A DNA stretch of 64,000 nucleotides from JBCBKP01 sp038521625 (GTDB taxonomy: Bacteria; Planctomycetota; Phycisphaerae; Phycisphaerales; UBA1924): positions 1-64,000 of the forward strand of contig JBCBKP010000017.1 of the NCBI GenBank assembly GCA_038521625.1, given 5' to 3'. This document shows positions 43,058 through 52,690 of this stretch, one piece after another. Position 1 is the stretch's first letter; each line of letters starts with the position of its first letter. The position numbers and the translations under genes are program-made. The notes beneath the pieces are model-generated. The model ran no database searches and was not told the DNA's origin. It saw only the letters and a program-made list of their open reading frames with translations.

Positions 43058-44014
43058 TCAGGCGAGCTCGGGGAACATCTTCGTCACCACGCCGACGAGT
43101 TCCTCGACGTGGCTTGCCGACTCGTCGAAGAGCTTCTGCTCGTCGCCGGTCAGCTTGAACTCGACGATCTTCTCGACGCCGCCCCGGCCGAGCAGCGCGG
43201 GCACGCCGACGAACAGGCCGGTCTTGCCGAACTCGCCGTTCAGGTACGCCGCGGACGGGATGATGCGCTTCTTGTCCTTGACGATCGCCTCGACCATCTG
43301 GATCGTGCCGCTCGCGGGCGCGTACCAGGCGCTGGTGCCCATGAGCTTGACGACCTCGCCGCCGCCGCCCTTGGCGCGCTCGACGCAGGCGGTGATCTTG
43401 TCCTCGCTGAGCAGATCGGTCACCGGGATGCCGTGGACGCTGGTGAGTCGCGGCAGGGGCACCATGTCGTCGCCGTGCCCGCCGAGCAGCAGCGCCTGGA
43501 CGTCCTCGACCGAGCAGCCGATCTCCCACGCGATGAAGGTGCGGAAGCGGGCGACGTCGAGCGCGCCCGCCTGGCCCATGATTCTGCCGGTCGGGAAGCC
43601 GGTCGCCTTCCACGCCGTGTAGACCATCGCGTCGAGCGGGTTGGAGACGATGATGACGATCGAGTCGGGCGCGTACTCCTTGATGTTCTCGGAGACGCTC
43701 TTGACGATCTTGACGTTGGTCTCGATCAGATCGTCGCGGCTCATGCCCGGCTTGCGCGGCAGGCCCGCGGTCACGACGACGATGTCGGAGCCGGCGATGT
43801 CCTTGTAGTCGGCGGTGCCGGTGAGCATGCCGTCGAAGCGCTCGATCGGGGCGCAGCACGCGAGATCGAGCATCTTGCCCTTGGCGACGCCCTCCTTGTC
43901 GGGGATGTCGAGCAGGACGATGTCGCCGAGCTCCTTCTGCGCCGCCCAGTGGGCGCAGGTCGCCCCGACGTTGCCCGCCCCGATGATGCTGATCTTCGAC
44001 TTGCCGGTCGCCAT
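43058..44014 (-). CDS. mdh: malate dehydrogenase (LDH-like MDH)
   Basis: 318 residues. NAD-dependent interconversion of malate and oxaloacetate in the TCA cycle. The NAD site is SIIGAGNVGATCAHWAA (about 8-24); IVVVTAGLPRKPGMSRDDL has the substrate-binding arginine after the glycine/proline loop, as in malate rather than lactate enzymes; VSNPLDAM and the active histidine in LLLGGHGDDMVP follow. The ATG at 44014 has a strong GAGGAGG. The lower-GC-free neighbourhood and normal codon use show no transfer. Confidence 0.95.
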   Translation of the reverse strand: MATGKSKISIIGAGNVGATCAHWAAQKELGDIVLLDIPDKEGVAKGKMLDLACCAPIERFDGMLTGTADYKDIAGSDIVVVTAGLPRKPGMSRDDLIETNVKIVKSVSENIKEYAPDSIVIIVSNPLDAMVYTAWKATGFPTGRIMGQAGALDVARFRTFIAWEIGCSVEDVQALLLGGHGDDMVPLPRLTSVHGIPVTDLLSEDKITACVERAKGGGGEVVKLMGTSAWYAPASGTIQMVEAIVKDKKRIIPSAAYLNGEFGKTGLFVGVPALLGRGGVEKIVEFKLTGDEQKLFDESASHVEELVGVVTKMFPELA

Positions 44015-44111
44015 TGGTCGCCTCCTCTTTCTCAGGGCGCCGGGCGCGGGCGGGGCCCACGACCGACGGGGAGGCGAGGATAGACGTTGCGCCGGGCGAC
44101 CGCGCCGCCCG

Positions 44112-44117
44112 TAGGCT
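44112..44117 (+). promoter_or_regulatory. candidate leaderless -10 for the aminotransferase gene
   Basis: TAGGCT, then CCCCGC, then ATG at 44124. No ribosome site is present. It has the same spacer as coaX. Confidence 0.45.
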
Positions 44118-44123
44118 CCCCGC

Positions 44124-45305
44124 ATGCCCGTCGCGGACAGACTCAGACCGTTCGGCACCACGATCTTTGCCGAGATCACCGCCCGCGCCCTCGAGACCGG
44201 CTCGGTCAACCTCGGTCAGGGGATGCCCGACTTCGACGGCCCGGACTGGATCAAGGACGCGGCCGGACGCGCGATGGGCGAGCATCCGAATCAGTACGCC
44301 CCGCTGGCGGGCGTGCCGCCCCTGCGCGCCGCGATCGCCGAGCGCTGGGCGCAGGACACGGGCTTCGAGATCGACGACGCGGCCGAGGTCACCGTGACCG
44401 CGGGCGCGACCGGCTGCCTGGCGGCGGCTTCGCTCGGGATGCTGAATCCGGGCGATGAGGTCGTGGTGTTCGAGCCGTTCTACGACGCCTACCCGGCGGA
44501 TCTGGGTCTCGCGGGGGCCGGGCCGAGGTTCGTCCCACTGCGGCGCCAGGCCGACGGCTCGTTCCGGTTCGACCCGGCCGAGCTCCGCGCGGCGGTCACG
44601 GGGCGGACGCGCGCGATCCTGCTCAACACGCCCCACAACCCGACCGGGAAGGTCTTCGAGCGGGAGGAGCTCGAGCAGATCGCCGCGGTCGCGCGGGATC
44701 GCGATCTGGTCGTGATCTCCGACGAGGTCTACGACCGCCTCGTGTTCGAGGGCGAACACATCCCGATCGCCACGCTCGACGGGATGCGTGAACGCACCAT
44801 CACGATCGGCAGTTTCGGGAAGACGTTCAGCCTGACCGGCTGGAAGATCGGGTGGGCGATCGCGTGCCCGGAGCTCACCCGTGCCGTCCGTGCCGCGCAC
44901 CAGTTCCTGAACTACGCGGTCGCGACGCCGCTGCAGCACGCCGTGGCGGAGGCGATCGCCCGGCTCGACGAGGCGGTTCCGCCGCTGGTGGCCGAGCTGC
45001 AGGCGCGTCGAAACCAGCTCGCCCCGGCTCTTCGCGGAATGGGCATGACCTTCGCCGACCCGGCGTCCGGCTACTTCATCCTGGCGGATTTCTCGGACAT
45101 CGCGCGGGAGCTCGGCTGGGAGGCCCCCGACGACGTGCGTTTCTGCCATCACCTGATCGACAACGCCGGGGTCGCGACGATCCCACCGACGTCGTTCTAT
45201 CGCGATAAATCTCTTGGCGCAAACTTGATACGAATCGCGTTCTGCAAGAATGAAAAAACCATCCGCGACGCGGTCGGCCGGTTACAGTCAGTCCGCCCGG
45301 CCTGA
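44124..45305 (+). CDS. PLP-dependent class I/II aminotransferase
   Basis: 393 residues. Fold-type I aminotransferase with NLGQGMPDFDGPDWIKDAA, VTAGATGCLAAASLGMLNPGD (PLP phosphate), NTPHNPTGK, ISDEVYDRLVF and the PLP lysine in SFGKTFSLTGWKIGW. The pattern fits the kynurenine/methionine (YbdL/CCBL) aminotransferase group more than aspartate enzymes. Substrate not certain. The ATG follows TAGGCT at 6 bases and appears leaderless. The FkbM gene starts next to its stop. Confidence 0.92.
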   Translation: MPVADRLRPFGTTIFAEITARALETGSVNLGQGMPDFDGPDWIKDAAGRAMGEHPNQYAPLAGVPPLRAAIAERWAQDTGFEIDDAAEVTVTAGATGCLAAASLGMLNPGDEVVVFEPFYDAYPADLGLAGAGPRFVPLRRQADGSFRFDPAELRAAVTGRTRAILLNTPHNPTGKVFEREELEQIAAVARDRDLVVISDEVYDRLVFEGEHIPIATLDGMRERTITIGSFGKTFSLTGWKIGWAIACPELTRAVRAAHQFLNYAVATPLQHAVAEAIARLDEAVPPLVAELQARRNQLAPALRGMGMTFADPASGYFILADFSDIARELGWEAPDDVRFCHHLIDNAGVATIPPTSFYRDKSLGANLIRIAFCKNEKTIRDAVGRLQSVRPA

Positions 45306-45349
45306 CCGTGGGCGGGCCGCTCGGGGGATCCAGCAGCGGGAACTCGGCC

Positions 45350-46138
45350 ATGCGGGGCATCGTCAAGCAAGTCACCAAGGCCGTCGGGCTCTACGAGCCG
45401 CTCGTGCGCGCGCGCGATCGCAAGCGCCCGTGGCACGAGGGCCTGTCGCCCGAGCACCTCGAGGAGATGCAGGCGTTCTACGCCCGGTTCGTCTCGCGCG
45501 GCTCGCTCGTGTTCGACATCGGCGCGAACGTCGGCAATCGGACAGGCGTCTTCCGTCAGCTCGGGGCCCGCGTGATCGCGGTCGAGCCGCAGCCGCACTG
45601 TCTGAACCGTCTGCGCGGCTCGTTCGGCCACGACCCCGAGGTCACGCTCGAGGCGGTGGCGCTCGGGCCGGAGCTCGGCCAGGCGACGATGCACGTCGGC
45701 GACGTCAGCACGGTCTCGTCGCTCTCCGAGGACTGGGTCGACGCGATGCGGAAGAGCGGCGTGATGGGCACGGCGTGGAGCAAGACCATCACCGTGCCGC
45801 TTGTCCGGTTCGACACGCTGATCGAGCGCCACGGCGAGCCCGACTTCTGCAAGATCGATGTCGAGGGATTCGAGCCCCAGGTCCTATCCGGGCTTTCGCG
45901 GCCGGTGCGGTGCATGTCGCTCGAGTACCAGACGCAGTTCCACGTTTCGCTCGGCCAGTGCCTCGAGCGGCTTCGGTCGCTCGGTGAATACCGGTTCCAG
46001 TTCTCCGAGGGCGAGTCGATGCGGCTCGGCTTCGAGGACTGGATGGACGAGCAGGAGCTCACCGCTCGCATCGAGACGATGCGTGACGCCGGCGGGCCCG
46101 AGTTCTTCGGCGACGTCTACGCCCGATTCGCCGACTGA
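45350..46138 (+). CDS. FkbM-family methyltransferase
   Basis: 262 residues. SAM-dependent methyltransferase: VFDIGANVGNRTGVFRQLG (motif I, about 48-66), VIAVEPQPHC, KIDVEGFEPQVLSGL (the FkbM block) and MSLEYQTQFH. The family often methylates sugar hydroxyls, but the target here is unknown. A GTG at 45308, three bases past the aminotransferase stop, would add 14 residues and is a real alternative through coupling. I preferred the ATG with GGGAA upstream. It converges on the next gene with 2 bases between stops. Confidence 0.88.
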   Translation: MRGIVKQVTKAVGLYEPLVRARDRKRPWHEGLSPEHLEEMQAFYARFVSRGSLVFDIGANVGNRTGVFRQLGARVIAVEPQPHCLNRLRGSFGHDPEVTLEAVALGPELGQATMHVGDVSTVSSLSEDWVDAMRKSGVMGTAWSKTITVPLVRFDTLIERHGEPDFCKIDVEGFEPQVLSGLSRPVRCMSLEYQTQFHVSLGQCLERLRSLGEYRFQFSEGESMRLGFEDWMDEQELTARIETMRDAGGPEFFGDVYARFAD

Positions 46139-46140
46139 TC

Positions 46141-46917
46141 TCAGGCGTCCGCGTCGCCCTCGAATACGACCGGCAGTGGTTCGAGCGACGCCGGACCGCG
46201 CGGTGGGAGCGTCACGGGGACGGCCTCCCCGTTGCGGATCGCCCAGACCAGCAGGGGCTGTCCGGCCGGCAGATCCGCCTCCATCGGGCGGACCAGGTCT
46301 CGCACGGGGCCGCCCGCAGCAAAGTCGAACTGCCGATAGACCTGGCGCGGTTCGGAAACGGCCAGCGGCCCCGAGACATCGGCGAGCTCGCCGATGATCG
46401 CCCCGAGCGCGGCCACGAGCTTCTCCTCGGGCGCGCCGCCCCCCGGCCGCCTCACGAAGGCGACCGGGGCCGGGAGGAAGACCGCGATTCCGGGCGTCGG
46501 CAGCAGCAGATCGCCGTCGAATCCACCGGCGACCAGCGCGGCGGCGAGCTCGCCCGGGTGCGGCATCACGACCGGCTCGCCGGCGGCGCACCACTCGAGA
46601 CCGCCGCGGGTGACCGCCGCAAGCGCAAGGCGGGCATCCTCGATCAGCTCGGCGAGCGCCCCGGGGAGCGCCTCGGCTCGCCAGGTCTGGTGCAGCTCGG
46701 CCGCGTGCCGCTGGATGCCGAGCTCGGCCTTGTCGATCGCGACGGGCCGCTCCTCGAACTCGAGCAGTTCGAGCTCGTGGAGCGCGTGCGTGATCGCCTG
46801 CAGCGCGATGACCGGCGCCACCGACGCCCGGTAGCGTCCGCCCTCGCCGTCCTCGGGCAACGCGACGGCGGATCGGGCGAACTCGGTCCAGCGCGCGACG
46901 AGCGTCGCCCAGGTCAT
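46141..46917 (-). CDS. conserved protein of unknown function
   Basis: About 258 residues, not recognised. Acidic, helix-rich N-terminal half (WATLVARWTEFARSAVALPEDGEGGRYRASVAPVIALQAITHALHEL) and a C-terminal half of short beta strands (VAFVRRPGGG, VPVTLPPRGPASLEPLPVVFEG). Repeated acidic and hydrophobic blocks suggest a folded cytosolic protein. The start is uncertain: ATG at 46917 chosen, GTG at 46947 or 46971 possible. No signal peptide. Confidence 0.65.
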   Translation of the reverse strand: MTWATLVARWTEFARSAVALPEDGEGGRYRASVAPVIALQAITHALHELELLEFEERPVAIDKAELGIQRHAAELHQTWRAEALPGALAELIEDARLALAAVTRGGLEWCAAGEPVVMPHPGELAAALVAGGFDGDLLLPTPGIAVFLPAPVAFVRRPGGGAPEEKLVAALGAIIGELADVSGPLAVSEPRQVYRQFDFAAGGPVRDLVRPMEADLPAGQPLLVWAIRNGEAVPVTLPPRGPASLEPLPVVFEGDADA

Positions 46918-46973
46918 CCGCGCGGTCTCACGATCGGGGTCGGCCACCCCGCATGGTTCGCGCGCCGGCACCC

Positions 46974-47007
46974 AAAAAAGACGGCGGCCCCGAGAGATCG
47001 GGGCCGC
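46974..47007 (-). terminator. rho-independent terminator after the sorting-signal gene
   Basis: On the minus strand the 10-bp stem GCGGCCCCGA/TCGGGGCCGC (46984-47007) with a 4-base loop is followed by GTC and T6 (46979-46974). It ends the gene at 47037-47699. Confidence 0.88.
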
Positions 47008-47036
47008 GTCGAGGAGACATCAGATGCTTCTTGGGA

Positions 47037-47699
47037 TCAGCGGCGGCGGCGCGTGCCGGCGAGGCCCGCGAGACCGAGGATCGCCGCGGCGCCCGGGGTT
47101 GGGACCAGGCGGCCACTGATCTGGGTCGAGATGTCGCTGAACGGCGCGCTGAAGATCGTGAACGACGGGTCGAACGAGAGGACGACCAGCGTGCCGTCCA
47201 GGATCGGAGTGCCGAGGAAGTTCGTCGAGAAGCCCGTGCCGCCCTCACCGTCGAAGCTCTTGTCGGCGGCGTTGATCGTGACGCCGCTGGTGAATCCGTT
47301 GAAGAAGAGCTGGCCGTCGGTCGAACGGAACCACTGGCCGCTCAGGTCGCCCGAGATGGTGTCGCCGTTGGCGTCGGTCAGCGTGAAGGCGCCCATGCCG
47401 GTCGCGGTCGCGCTGAAGGGACCGAACGCGAAGTTCTGCACGTTCGAGACCGAGATGTCGAATTCGGCGTTTGCCAGGCTGGTGTTGACGAAGTTCGAGT
47501 TGAAGTCGGCGGTCGTGGCGCCCTGGTCGAGGCGGGTCACGTCGCCCGAGGTCGAGCCCTGGGCGTCGGCCGAGAACGTCGAGCCGTCGAAGCTGCCGTT
47601 GAGGTCGCTGTAGGTGAAGGACAGGACGGCGGGATCGCTCTGGGCCAGCGCGAGGCCCGCGGTCGACGCCACGGCAGCAGCAATGATGGTCCGGGTCAC
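47037..47699 (-). CDS. exported protein with PEP-CTERM-like sorting signal
   Basis: 220 residues. The signal peptide ends near ALAQ-20. The body is a beta-rich, glycine/serine/threonine/aspartate-rich domain (SFTYSDLNGSFDGSTFSADAQ, GQWFRSTDGQLFFNG, LDGTLVVLSFDPSF). The C-terminus is VPTPGAAAILGLAGLAGTRRRR, a PTPG + hydrophobic helix + arginine tail of the PEP-CTERM kind, presumably processed by an exosortase (not in the window). The start is GTG behind AGGAGA. It is a close paralogue of the gene at 47930 and is followed by a strong terminator. Confidence 0.87.
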   Translation of the reverse strand: MTRTIIAAAVASTAGLALAQSDPAVLSFTYSDLNGSFDGSTFSADAQGSTSGDVTRLDQGATTADFNSNFVNTSLANAEFDISVSNVQNFAFGPFSATATGMGAFTLTDANGDTISGDLSGQWFRSTDGQLFFNGFTSGVTINAADKSFDGEGGTGFSTNFLGTPILDGTLVVLSFDPSFTIFSAPFSDISTQISGRLVPTPGAAAILGLAGLAGTRRRR

Positions 47700-47929
47700 G
47701 TTCTCGTCTCCTCTCGGCGCTCCGTTGAGAGCAGCCCACTCAGCCGAGAGGATATCGAGTCCACGCGGATGTCGGCAACCGCAAATGCCTGTGAATACGG
47801 CATCTCGGGAAAACCCCTACGGCGTAAGTCCGACTTCGGCCCGACCAGACGTTGCAGAACCGCTCTCAGACGCCGAACGTCGACTATGAAGATTCTGCGA
47901 ACCCCGACGCGCGCCTCGGATCGGCGGTC

Positions 47930-48598
47930 TCAGCGGCGGCGACGGGCGGCGATCAGACCGCCCGCTGCGACGATCGCGAGGGACCCGGGCGACGGGATCG
48001 GCTCGCCGGTCAGACGGCCGCTGATCTGCGTCGAGATGCCGTCAAACGTGCTCCCGAAGACGCTGAAGCTCGGATCGAACGAGAGGACAACGACCGTGCC
48101 GTCGAGCACGATCGGCTCGAGGCCGAAGGTCGAGAATCCGCTGCCCGACTGGCCGTCGAAGCTGCCGTCGTTCGTCGTGACGACGACCCCGGTGGTGAAC
48201 CCGTTGAAGAACAGCTGGCCGTCGGCGGACCGGAACCACTGGCCCCGGAGCTGTCCCTGGATGGTGTCGCCCGAGGTGTCGGTGAGGGTGAACGAGCCGG
48301 CGCCGTCGGCGGTCGCCGTGAACGGCCCGAAGCCGCCCATGATCGCGCCAACGGAGATATCGAACGCGGCGGACGCGAGGCCGGCGTTGAAGCCCGAGTT
48401 GAAGTCGGCGGTGTCCGCGGGACCCTGATCCAGGCGGGTGACATCGCCCGACGTCGCGCCCTGCGCCACGGCGGAGAACGTCGAGCCATCGAAGCTCCCG
48501 TTCAGATCGCTGTAGGTAAACGACAGGACGGCGGGATCGCTCTGGGCGGCGACAGCACCGGCGGCTGCGGCGATCGCGAGGGCGGCGGCGTTCTTCAT
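47930..48598 (-). CDS. exported protein with PEP-CTERM-like sorting signal, paralogue
   Basis: 222 residues, with the same plan as the neighbour: signal peptide to AAQ-18, the shared core SDPAVLSFTYSDLNGSFDGS and GDVTRLDQG, a central GQWFRSADGQLFFNGF, and LDGTVVVLSFDPSFSVFGS. The C-terminal signal is PSPGSLAIVAAGGLIAARRRR, of the same class but divergent. The two genes lie in tandem 230 bases apart, indicating duplication. The ATG at 48598 has a GA-rich leader (GAGAG). Confidence 0.87.
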   Translation of the reverse strand: MKNAAALAIAAAAGAVAAQSDPAVLSFTYSDLNGSFDGSTFSAVAQGATSGDVTRLDQGPADTADFNSGFNAGLASAAFDISVGAIMGGFGPFTATADGAGSFTLTDTSGDTIQGQLRGQWFRSADGQLFFNGFTTGVVVTTNDGSFDGQSGSGFSTFGLEPIVLDGTVVVLSFDPSFSVFGSTFDGISTQISGRLTGEPIPSPGSLAIVAAGGLIAARRRR

Positions 48599-49012
48599 CT
48601 CTCGACTCTTCCTCGTGTGTGCAAACGACGGAACCCGAGCCTGCACAGAGGCTTGGAGCCGTCGGTCTCTCTCTTCGCGAACAGTACCACCCACGGCCGC
48701 CCGAGTCGATCGAAAATGCTGCCGAGAAAGCACTTACATATCTAGAAGGGTCCGCAAACGGCCGGTTGGGCGCTCGCCGGCCTCAAGCCCGACCCAGGGT
48801 GCCAGCTTCGGGCCAGTTACATCAGGAATTTGATCGGGTCTAACTCTGGGCAAAGAAATGCCCCCGGATGGTGGTGGCTCACCCGGGGGCGATTGGTCTG
48901 GGACACGGATGGGAGGGAGGAGGTGGGTGGGATACCCGTGTCCCGAGACGTTCACGGATCGGCTTGTGAATGGCCGGCCCCGCGCCTCCGCGGGACCGGA
49001 TGGCGGTGCTGG
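48599..49012. other. 414-bp intergenic region between a sorting-signal gene and nrdJ
   Basis: Holds a GC hairpin with a T-rich tail on the minus strand (48851-48890), probably the nrdJ terminator. The rest is an AT-richer stretch near 48690-48760 likely to contain the promoter of the 47930-48598 gene. I found no convincing gene or RNA. Confidence 0.5.
48851..48890 (-). terminator. probable nrdJ terminator
   Basis: GCCCCCGG (48860-48867) and CCGGGGGC (48883-48890) form an 8-bp stem with a 15-base loop. On the minus strand the stem is followed by ATTTCTTTG. The loop is long, so termination may be moderate. Confidence 0.55.
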
Positions 49013-52000
49013 TTAGCTGCAGCCCATCGAGTTGCCGCAGTTGAGGCACTTGTAGCAGGTGCCGCTCCGGACGGTGATCGTGCCGCAGACGTCACACGGC
49101 GGGGCATCGCCGGCGGAGTCGAGCGCCTCGGAGAGGGTGGAGGAGGCGCTCGGCGAGGCCTGCGAACCTCCCGGGGCAGTGCCGGCGGCGGGCCGATCGC
49201 CGGCCTCGGGCGCGCGAGTCGTCGCGGCGCCCCCACCGCTCTGCCGATCGGAACGGGTCAGACCGGGCCCGGTCGGGGTAGGGGTCCCGGTGTCTGTGCC
49301 GCGCGACCGGGGTGCCGGCGGACCGGCTTCGCTTGTTCGCTCCCATCGGGACTCTCCTGAGAGGTTGGCGGGCTCGGCGGTCTTGCTCTCGCCCGAGCGC
49401 TGCGGGACCACGCGCTCGGCGTAGCCCGGGATGAACTGGATGCCGAGCCAGCGGAAGATGTAATCGACCAGGCTCTTGGCGAAGGGGATGTCGGGGTTGG
49501 TCGTCATGCCCGCCGGCTCGAAGCGCTGGTGGGTGAACTTCTTGACGAGGCTCTCGAGCGGCACGCCGTACTGGAGCGAGACGCTGGTCGCGGTGCCGAG
49601 CGAGTCCATCAGGCCGCCGATGGTCGAGCCTTCCTTTGCCATGGTGATGAACAGCTCGCCCGGCTGGCCGTCCTCGTAGAGGCCGACGGTCAGGTAGCCC
49701 TCGTGGCCCGCGACGTTGAACTTGTGGGTCATCGAGCGGCGGGTGTCGGGCAGGCGGCGGCGGAGCGGGCGGTGCTCGAGATCGAAGAGCTCTTCTCGGG
49801 CGGCGGAGGTGTTGGCCTCCATGACCGCCTCGGCGACGCGGGCGGCCTTGGCCTCGACCTCGGCCTTGGCCTCGGCGACCTCGAGCTCGTCGACCGACTC
49901 CTCGGTGAGCTCGTTCTCGGTCTCGTCGGCGTCGGACTTGACGTTGAGCGGCTGGGAGAGCTTGCAGCCGTCGCGGTAGAGCGCGTTGGCCTTGAGGCCG
50001 AGCTCCCAGCTGAGGCGGTAGCAGGCCTTGATGTCCTCGATCGAGGCCTCGTGCGGCAGGTTGATGGTCTTGCTGATGGCGCCGGTGATGAACGGCTGGG
50101 CCGCGGCCATCATGCGGATGTGGCCCTCGGGGGCGATGTAGCGGACGCCGATCTTGCCGCAGGTGTTGGCGCAGTCGAAGACCGGCAGGTCCTCGTCCGC
50201 CAGGTGCGGGGCGCCCTCGACCGTCTGCGTGCCGCAGACGACGCGGTTGAGCTCCTCGAGGTGGCCGTTCTTGAGGCCGAGCTTCTTGAGGGCGTTGAAC
50301 GAGAAGTCGGCCTTGGCCTCCTCGGCGTCGAGGCCGAGGCGCTCGAGGCAGTCGTCGCCGAGGCCCCATGCGCCGAAGGCGAAGCCGAGCTCGAAGACGC
50401 CGGGCAACTGCTCGGAGATGTTCTTGAGGTCGGCGTCGTTCATGCCTTGGGTGCGGAGCCACTGGGAGAAGCTCATGCCGGGCTGGACGCCGAGCTTCTT
50501 GGTGGTCTCGTCGAGCGGCATCGGGACGTCGAGGTCGAGCGTGCCGAGCAGGTAGCGCAGGATGTCGGCGACCTCGCCGGCCTCGTAGCCGAGGGCCTCG
50601 AGGGCGGGGCGGACAGAGTTGTTGGCGATCTTGAAGTAGCCGCCGCCGGCCAGCTTCTTGAACTTGACGAGGGCGAAGTCGGGTTCGACGCCGGTGGTGT
50701 CGCAGTCCATCAGCAGGCCGATGGTGCCGGTCGGCGCGATAACGGTGGTCTGGGCGTTGCGGAAGCCGTGCTTGCTGCCGAGCTTGTAGGCGTCGTCCCA
50801 GGCCTTGGTCGCGTGGCGGAGCAGCTTCTGGGCGTTGGCGAGGCTGACGCCGCCGTCCTCGATCAGGTCGTGGTCGATCGGGACCGGGCTGATGCGCAGG
50901 TGCTCGTACTGCTCGCTCTCGCGTTCGACGCCGTGGGCGGCGAGTCGGTGGTTGCGGACGACCCGGAGCATGTTCTCCTGGTCGTCGGCGTAGCCGTCGA
51001 AGGGCCCGTGCTCGCTGGCGAGCGTGGCGCTCTGGCGGTAGCTGCGTCCGGTCAGGATCGCGGTGAGGCAGGCGCAGACGGCGCGGCCCTCTTCGCTGTC
51101 GTAGGGGATGCCGGCCTGCATGAGCATCGCGCCGAGGTTGGCGTAGCCGAGGCCGAGCGTGCGGTAGCGCCAGCTCAGGCGGGCGATCTCGCGGCTCGGG
51201 AAGGCGGCCATGAGGACGCTGATCTCGAGGACGGTGGTCCAGAGGTCGACGCCGTGCTCGAACTTGGCGAGGTCGAAGCCGCGCGAGCCGGTGTCGTAGA
51301 ACTTCATGATGTTCAGCGATGCGAGGTTGCACGCGGTGTTGTCGAGGAACATGTACTCCGAGCAGGGGTTGGACGCGTTGATGCGTCCGGCGCTCGGGCA
51401 GGTGTGCCAGGCGTTGATGGTCGTGTCGTACTGCACGCCCGGGTCGGCGCAGCGCCACGCGGCGTAGGTCAGGTCCCCCCAAAGCTGCCCGGCGTCGTAG
51501 GTCCGGGCGATCTCGCCGGTGGTGCGCCAGCGGGTCTCCCACTCGCCGCGTGCGTCGACGGCGTCGAAGAAGGCGTCGGGGATGCGGACCGAGTTGTTGC
51601 TGTTCTGGCCGCTGACGGTCGTGTAGGCCTCGCCGTTGAAGTCGTAGTCGAGGGTCAGGCCCAGGCGCCCGGCGGTCTCGGCGATGGTCTCGGGGTCCTC
51701 GGGGCTTGCCTTGGTCGAGCCGACGGCCTTGAGGCCCTCGACCAGCGCGGCGACCTTGATCTCCTCGCGGACCTTCCAGTTGATGAACGACCCGATGTCG
51801 GGGTGGTCCATGTCGAGGCAGACCATCTTGGCGGCGCGGCGGGTGGTGCCGCCGGACTTGATCGCGGCGGCGGCGCGGTCGCCGATCTTCAGCCAGCTCA
51901 TCAGGCCCGAGCTCTTGCCGCCGCCGGAGAGCGGCTCGTTCTCGGCGCGGAGGTGCGAGAAGTTGGTGCCGGTGCCGGAGCCGTACTTGAAGAGGCGGGC

Positions 52001-52690
52001 CTCGCGGGTCCAGAGATCCATGATGCCGCCGTCGTTGACGAGATCGTCGTCAACGGACTGGATGAAGCAGGCGTGCGGCTGCGGGTGGGTGTAGGCGTCG
52101 TCGGCCTCGCGGAGCTCGCCGGTCTTGTGCTCGGCGATCCAGTGGCCCTGGGCCGGGCCGTCGATGCCGTAGGCCCAGTTCAGCCCGGTGTTGAACCACT
52201 GCGGGCTGTTGGGGGCGCACATCTGGTGCACCATCATGTAGACGAGCTCGTCGTAGAACGCCTCGGCGTCGGCGCGGGTGTCGAAGTAGCCGTGGGTCTC
52301 GCCCCAGTGGCGCCAGCAGCCGGCGAGGCGGTGGATGACCTGGCGGGCGGAGCGCTCCGGGCCGAACTCGACCTTGCCGTCCTTGTCGGTCTTGACGCCC
52401 GAGGGGATCTGCTGGCCGTTCTTCTTCTTGGTGGCGGTCGAGCAGGCGGCGTCCCAGCCGCCGTCGACGAGGGCGTAGGGCTGCTCCATCTGCGGCACGC
52501 CCGCCTTGCGGAAGTACTTGCTGACCATGATGTCGGTCGCGAGCTGCGACCAGGTGGCGGGGACCTCGGCGCCCTCCATCTCGAAGACGACCGAGCCGTC
52601 GGGGTTGGAGATGCGGCTCGACCGCGTGGTCCACTCGACCGACGCGAACGGGTCCTGACCAGCCTTCGTGAACTTCCGCTCGACCTTCAT
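49013..52690 (-). CDS. nrdJ: vitamin B12-dependent ribonucleotide reductase (class II) NrdJ
   Basis: 1225 residues. Reduces ribonucleotides with adenosylcobalamin. Class II blocks: QMCAPNSPQWFNTG, FKYGSGTGTNFSHLR, the active-site motif SNPCSEYMFLDNTACN (the N-x-C-x-E catalytic trio) and PTGTIGLLMDCDTTG. The C-terminus ends in a zinc-ribbon-like cluster (CDVCG and CYKCLNCG). A low-complexity serine/threonine/proline linker precedes it. The ATG at 52690 has GGAAGG upstream. It is in the same run as dcd and a small ABM-fold gene, a nucleotide-pool operon. No cobalamin riboswitch was recognised upstream. Confidence 0.95.
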   Translation of the reverse strand: MKVERKFTKAGQDPFASVEWTTRSSRISNPDGSVVFEMEGAEVPATWSQLATDIMVSKYFRKAGVPQMEQPYALVDGGWDAACSTATKKKNGQQIPSGVKTDKDGKVEFGPERSARQVIHRLAGCWRHWGETHGYFDTRADAEAFYDELVYMMVHQMCAPNSPQWFNTGLNWAYGIDGPAQGHWIAEHKTGELREADDAYTHPQPHACFIQSVDDDLVNDGGIMDLWTREARLFKYGSGTGTNFSHLRAENEPLSGGGKSSGLMSWLKIGDRAAAAIKSGGTTRRAAKMVCLDMDHPDIGSFINWKVREEIKVAALVEGLKAVGSTKASPEDPETIAETAGRLGLTLDYDFNGEAYTTVSGQNSNNSVRIPDAFFDAVDARGEWETRWRTTGEIARTYDAGQLWGDLTYAAWRCADPGVQYDTTINAWHTCPSAGRINASNPCSEYMFLDNTACNLASLNIMKFYDTGSRGFDLAKFEHGVDLWTTVLEISVLMAAFPSREIARLSWRYRTLGLGYANLGAMLMQAGIPYDSEEGRAVCACLTAILTGRSYRQSATLASEHGPFDGYADDQENMLRVVRNHRLAAHGVERESEQYEHLRISPVPIDHDLIEDGGVSLANAQKLLRHATKAWDDAYKLGSKHGFRNAQTTVIAPTGTIGLLMDCDTTGVEPDFALVKFKKLAGGGYFKIANNSVRPALEALGYEAGEVADILRYLLGTLDLDVPMPLDETTKKLGVQPGMSFSQWLRTQGMNDADLKNISEQLPGVFELGFAFGAWGLGDDCLERLGLDAEEAKADFSFNALKKLGLKNGHLEELNRVVCGTQTVEGAPHLADEDLPVFDCANTCGKIGVRYIAPEGHIRMMAAAQPFITGAISKTINLPHEASIEDIKACYRLSWELGLKANALYRDGCKLSQPLNVKSDADETENELTEESVDELEVAEAKAEVEAKAARVAEAVMEANTSAAREELFDLEHRPLRRRLPDTRRSMTHKFNVAGHEGYLTVGLYEDGQPGELFITMAKEGSTIGGLMDSLGTATSVSLQYGVPLESLVKKFTHQRFEPAGMTTNPDIPFAKSLVDYIFRWLGIQFIPGYAERVVPQRSGESKTAEPANLSGESRWERTSEAGPPAPRSRGTDTGTPTPTGPGLTRSDRQSGGGAATTRAPEAGDRPAAGTAPGGSQASPSASSTLSEALDSAGDAPPCDVCGTITVRSGTCYKCLNCGNSMGCS

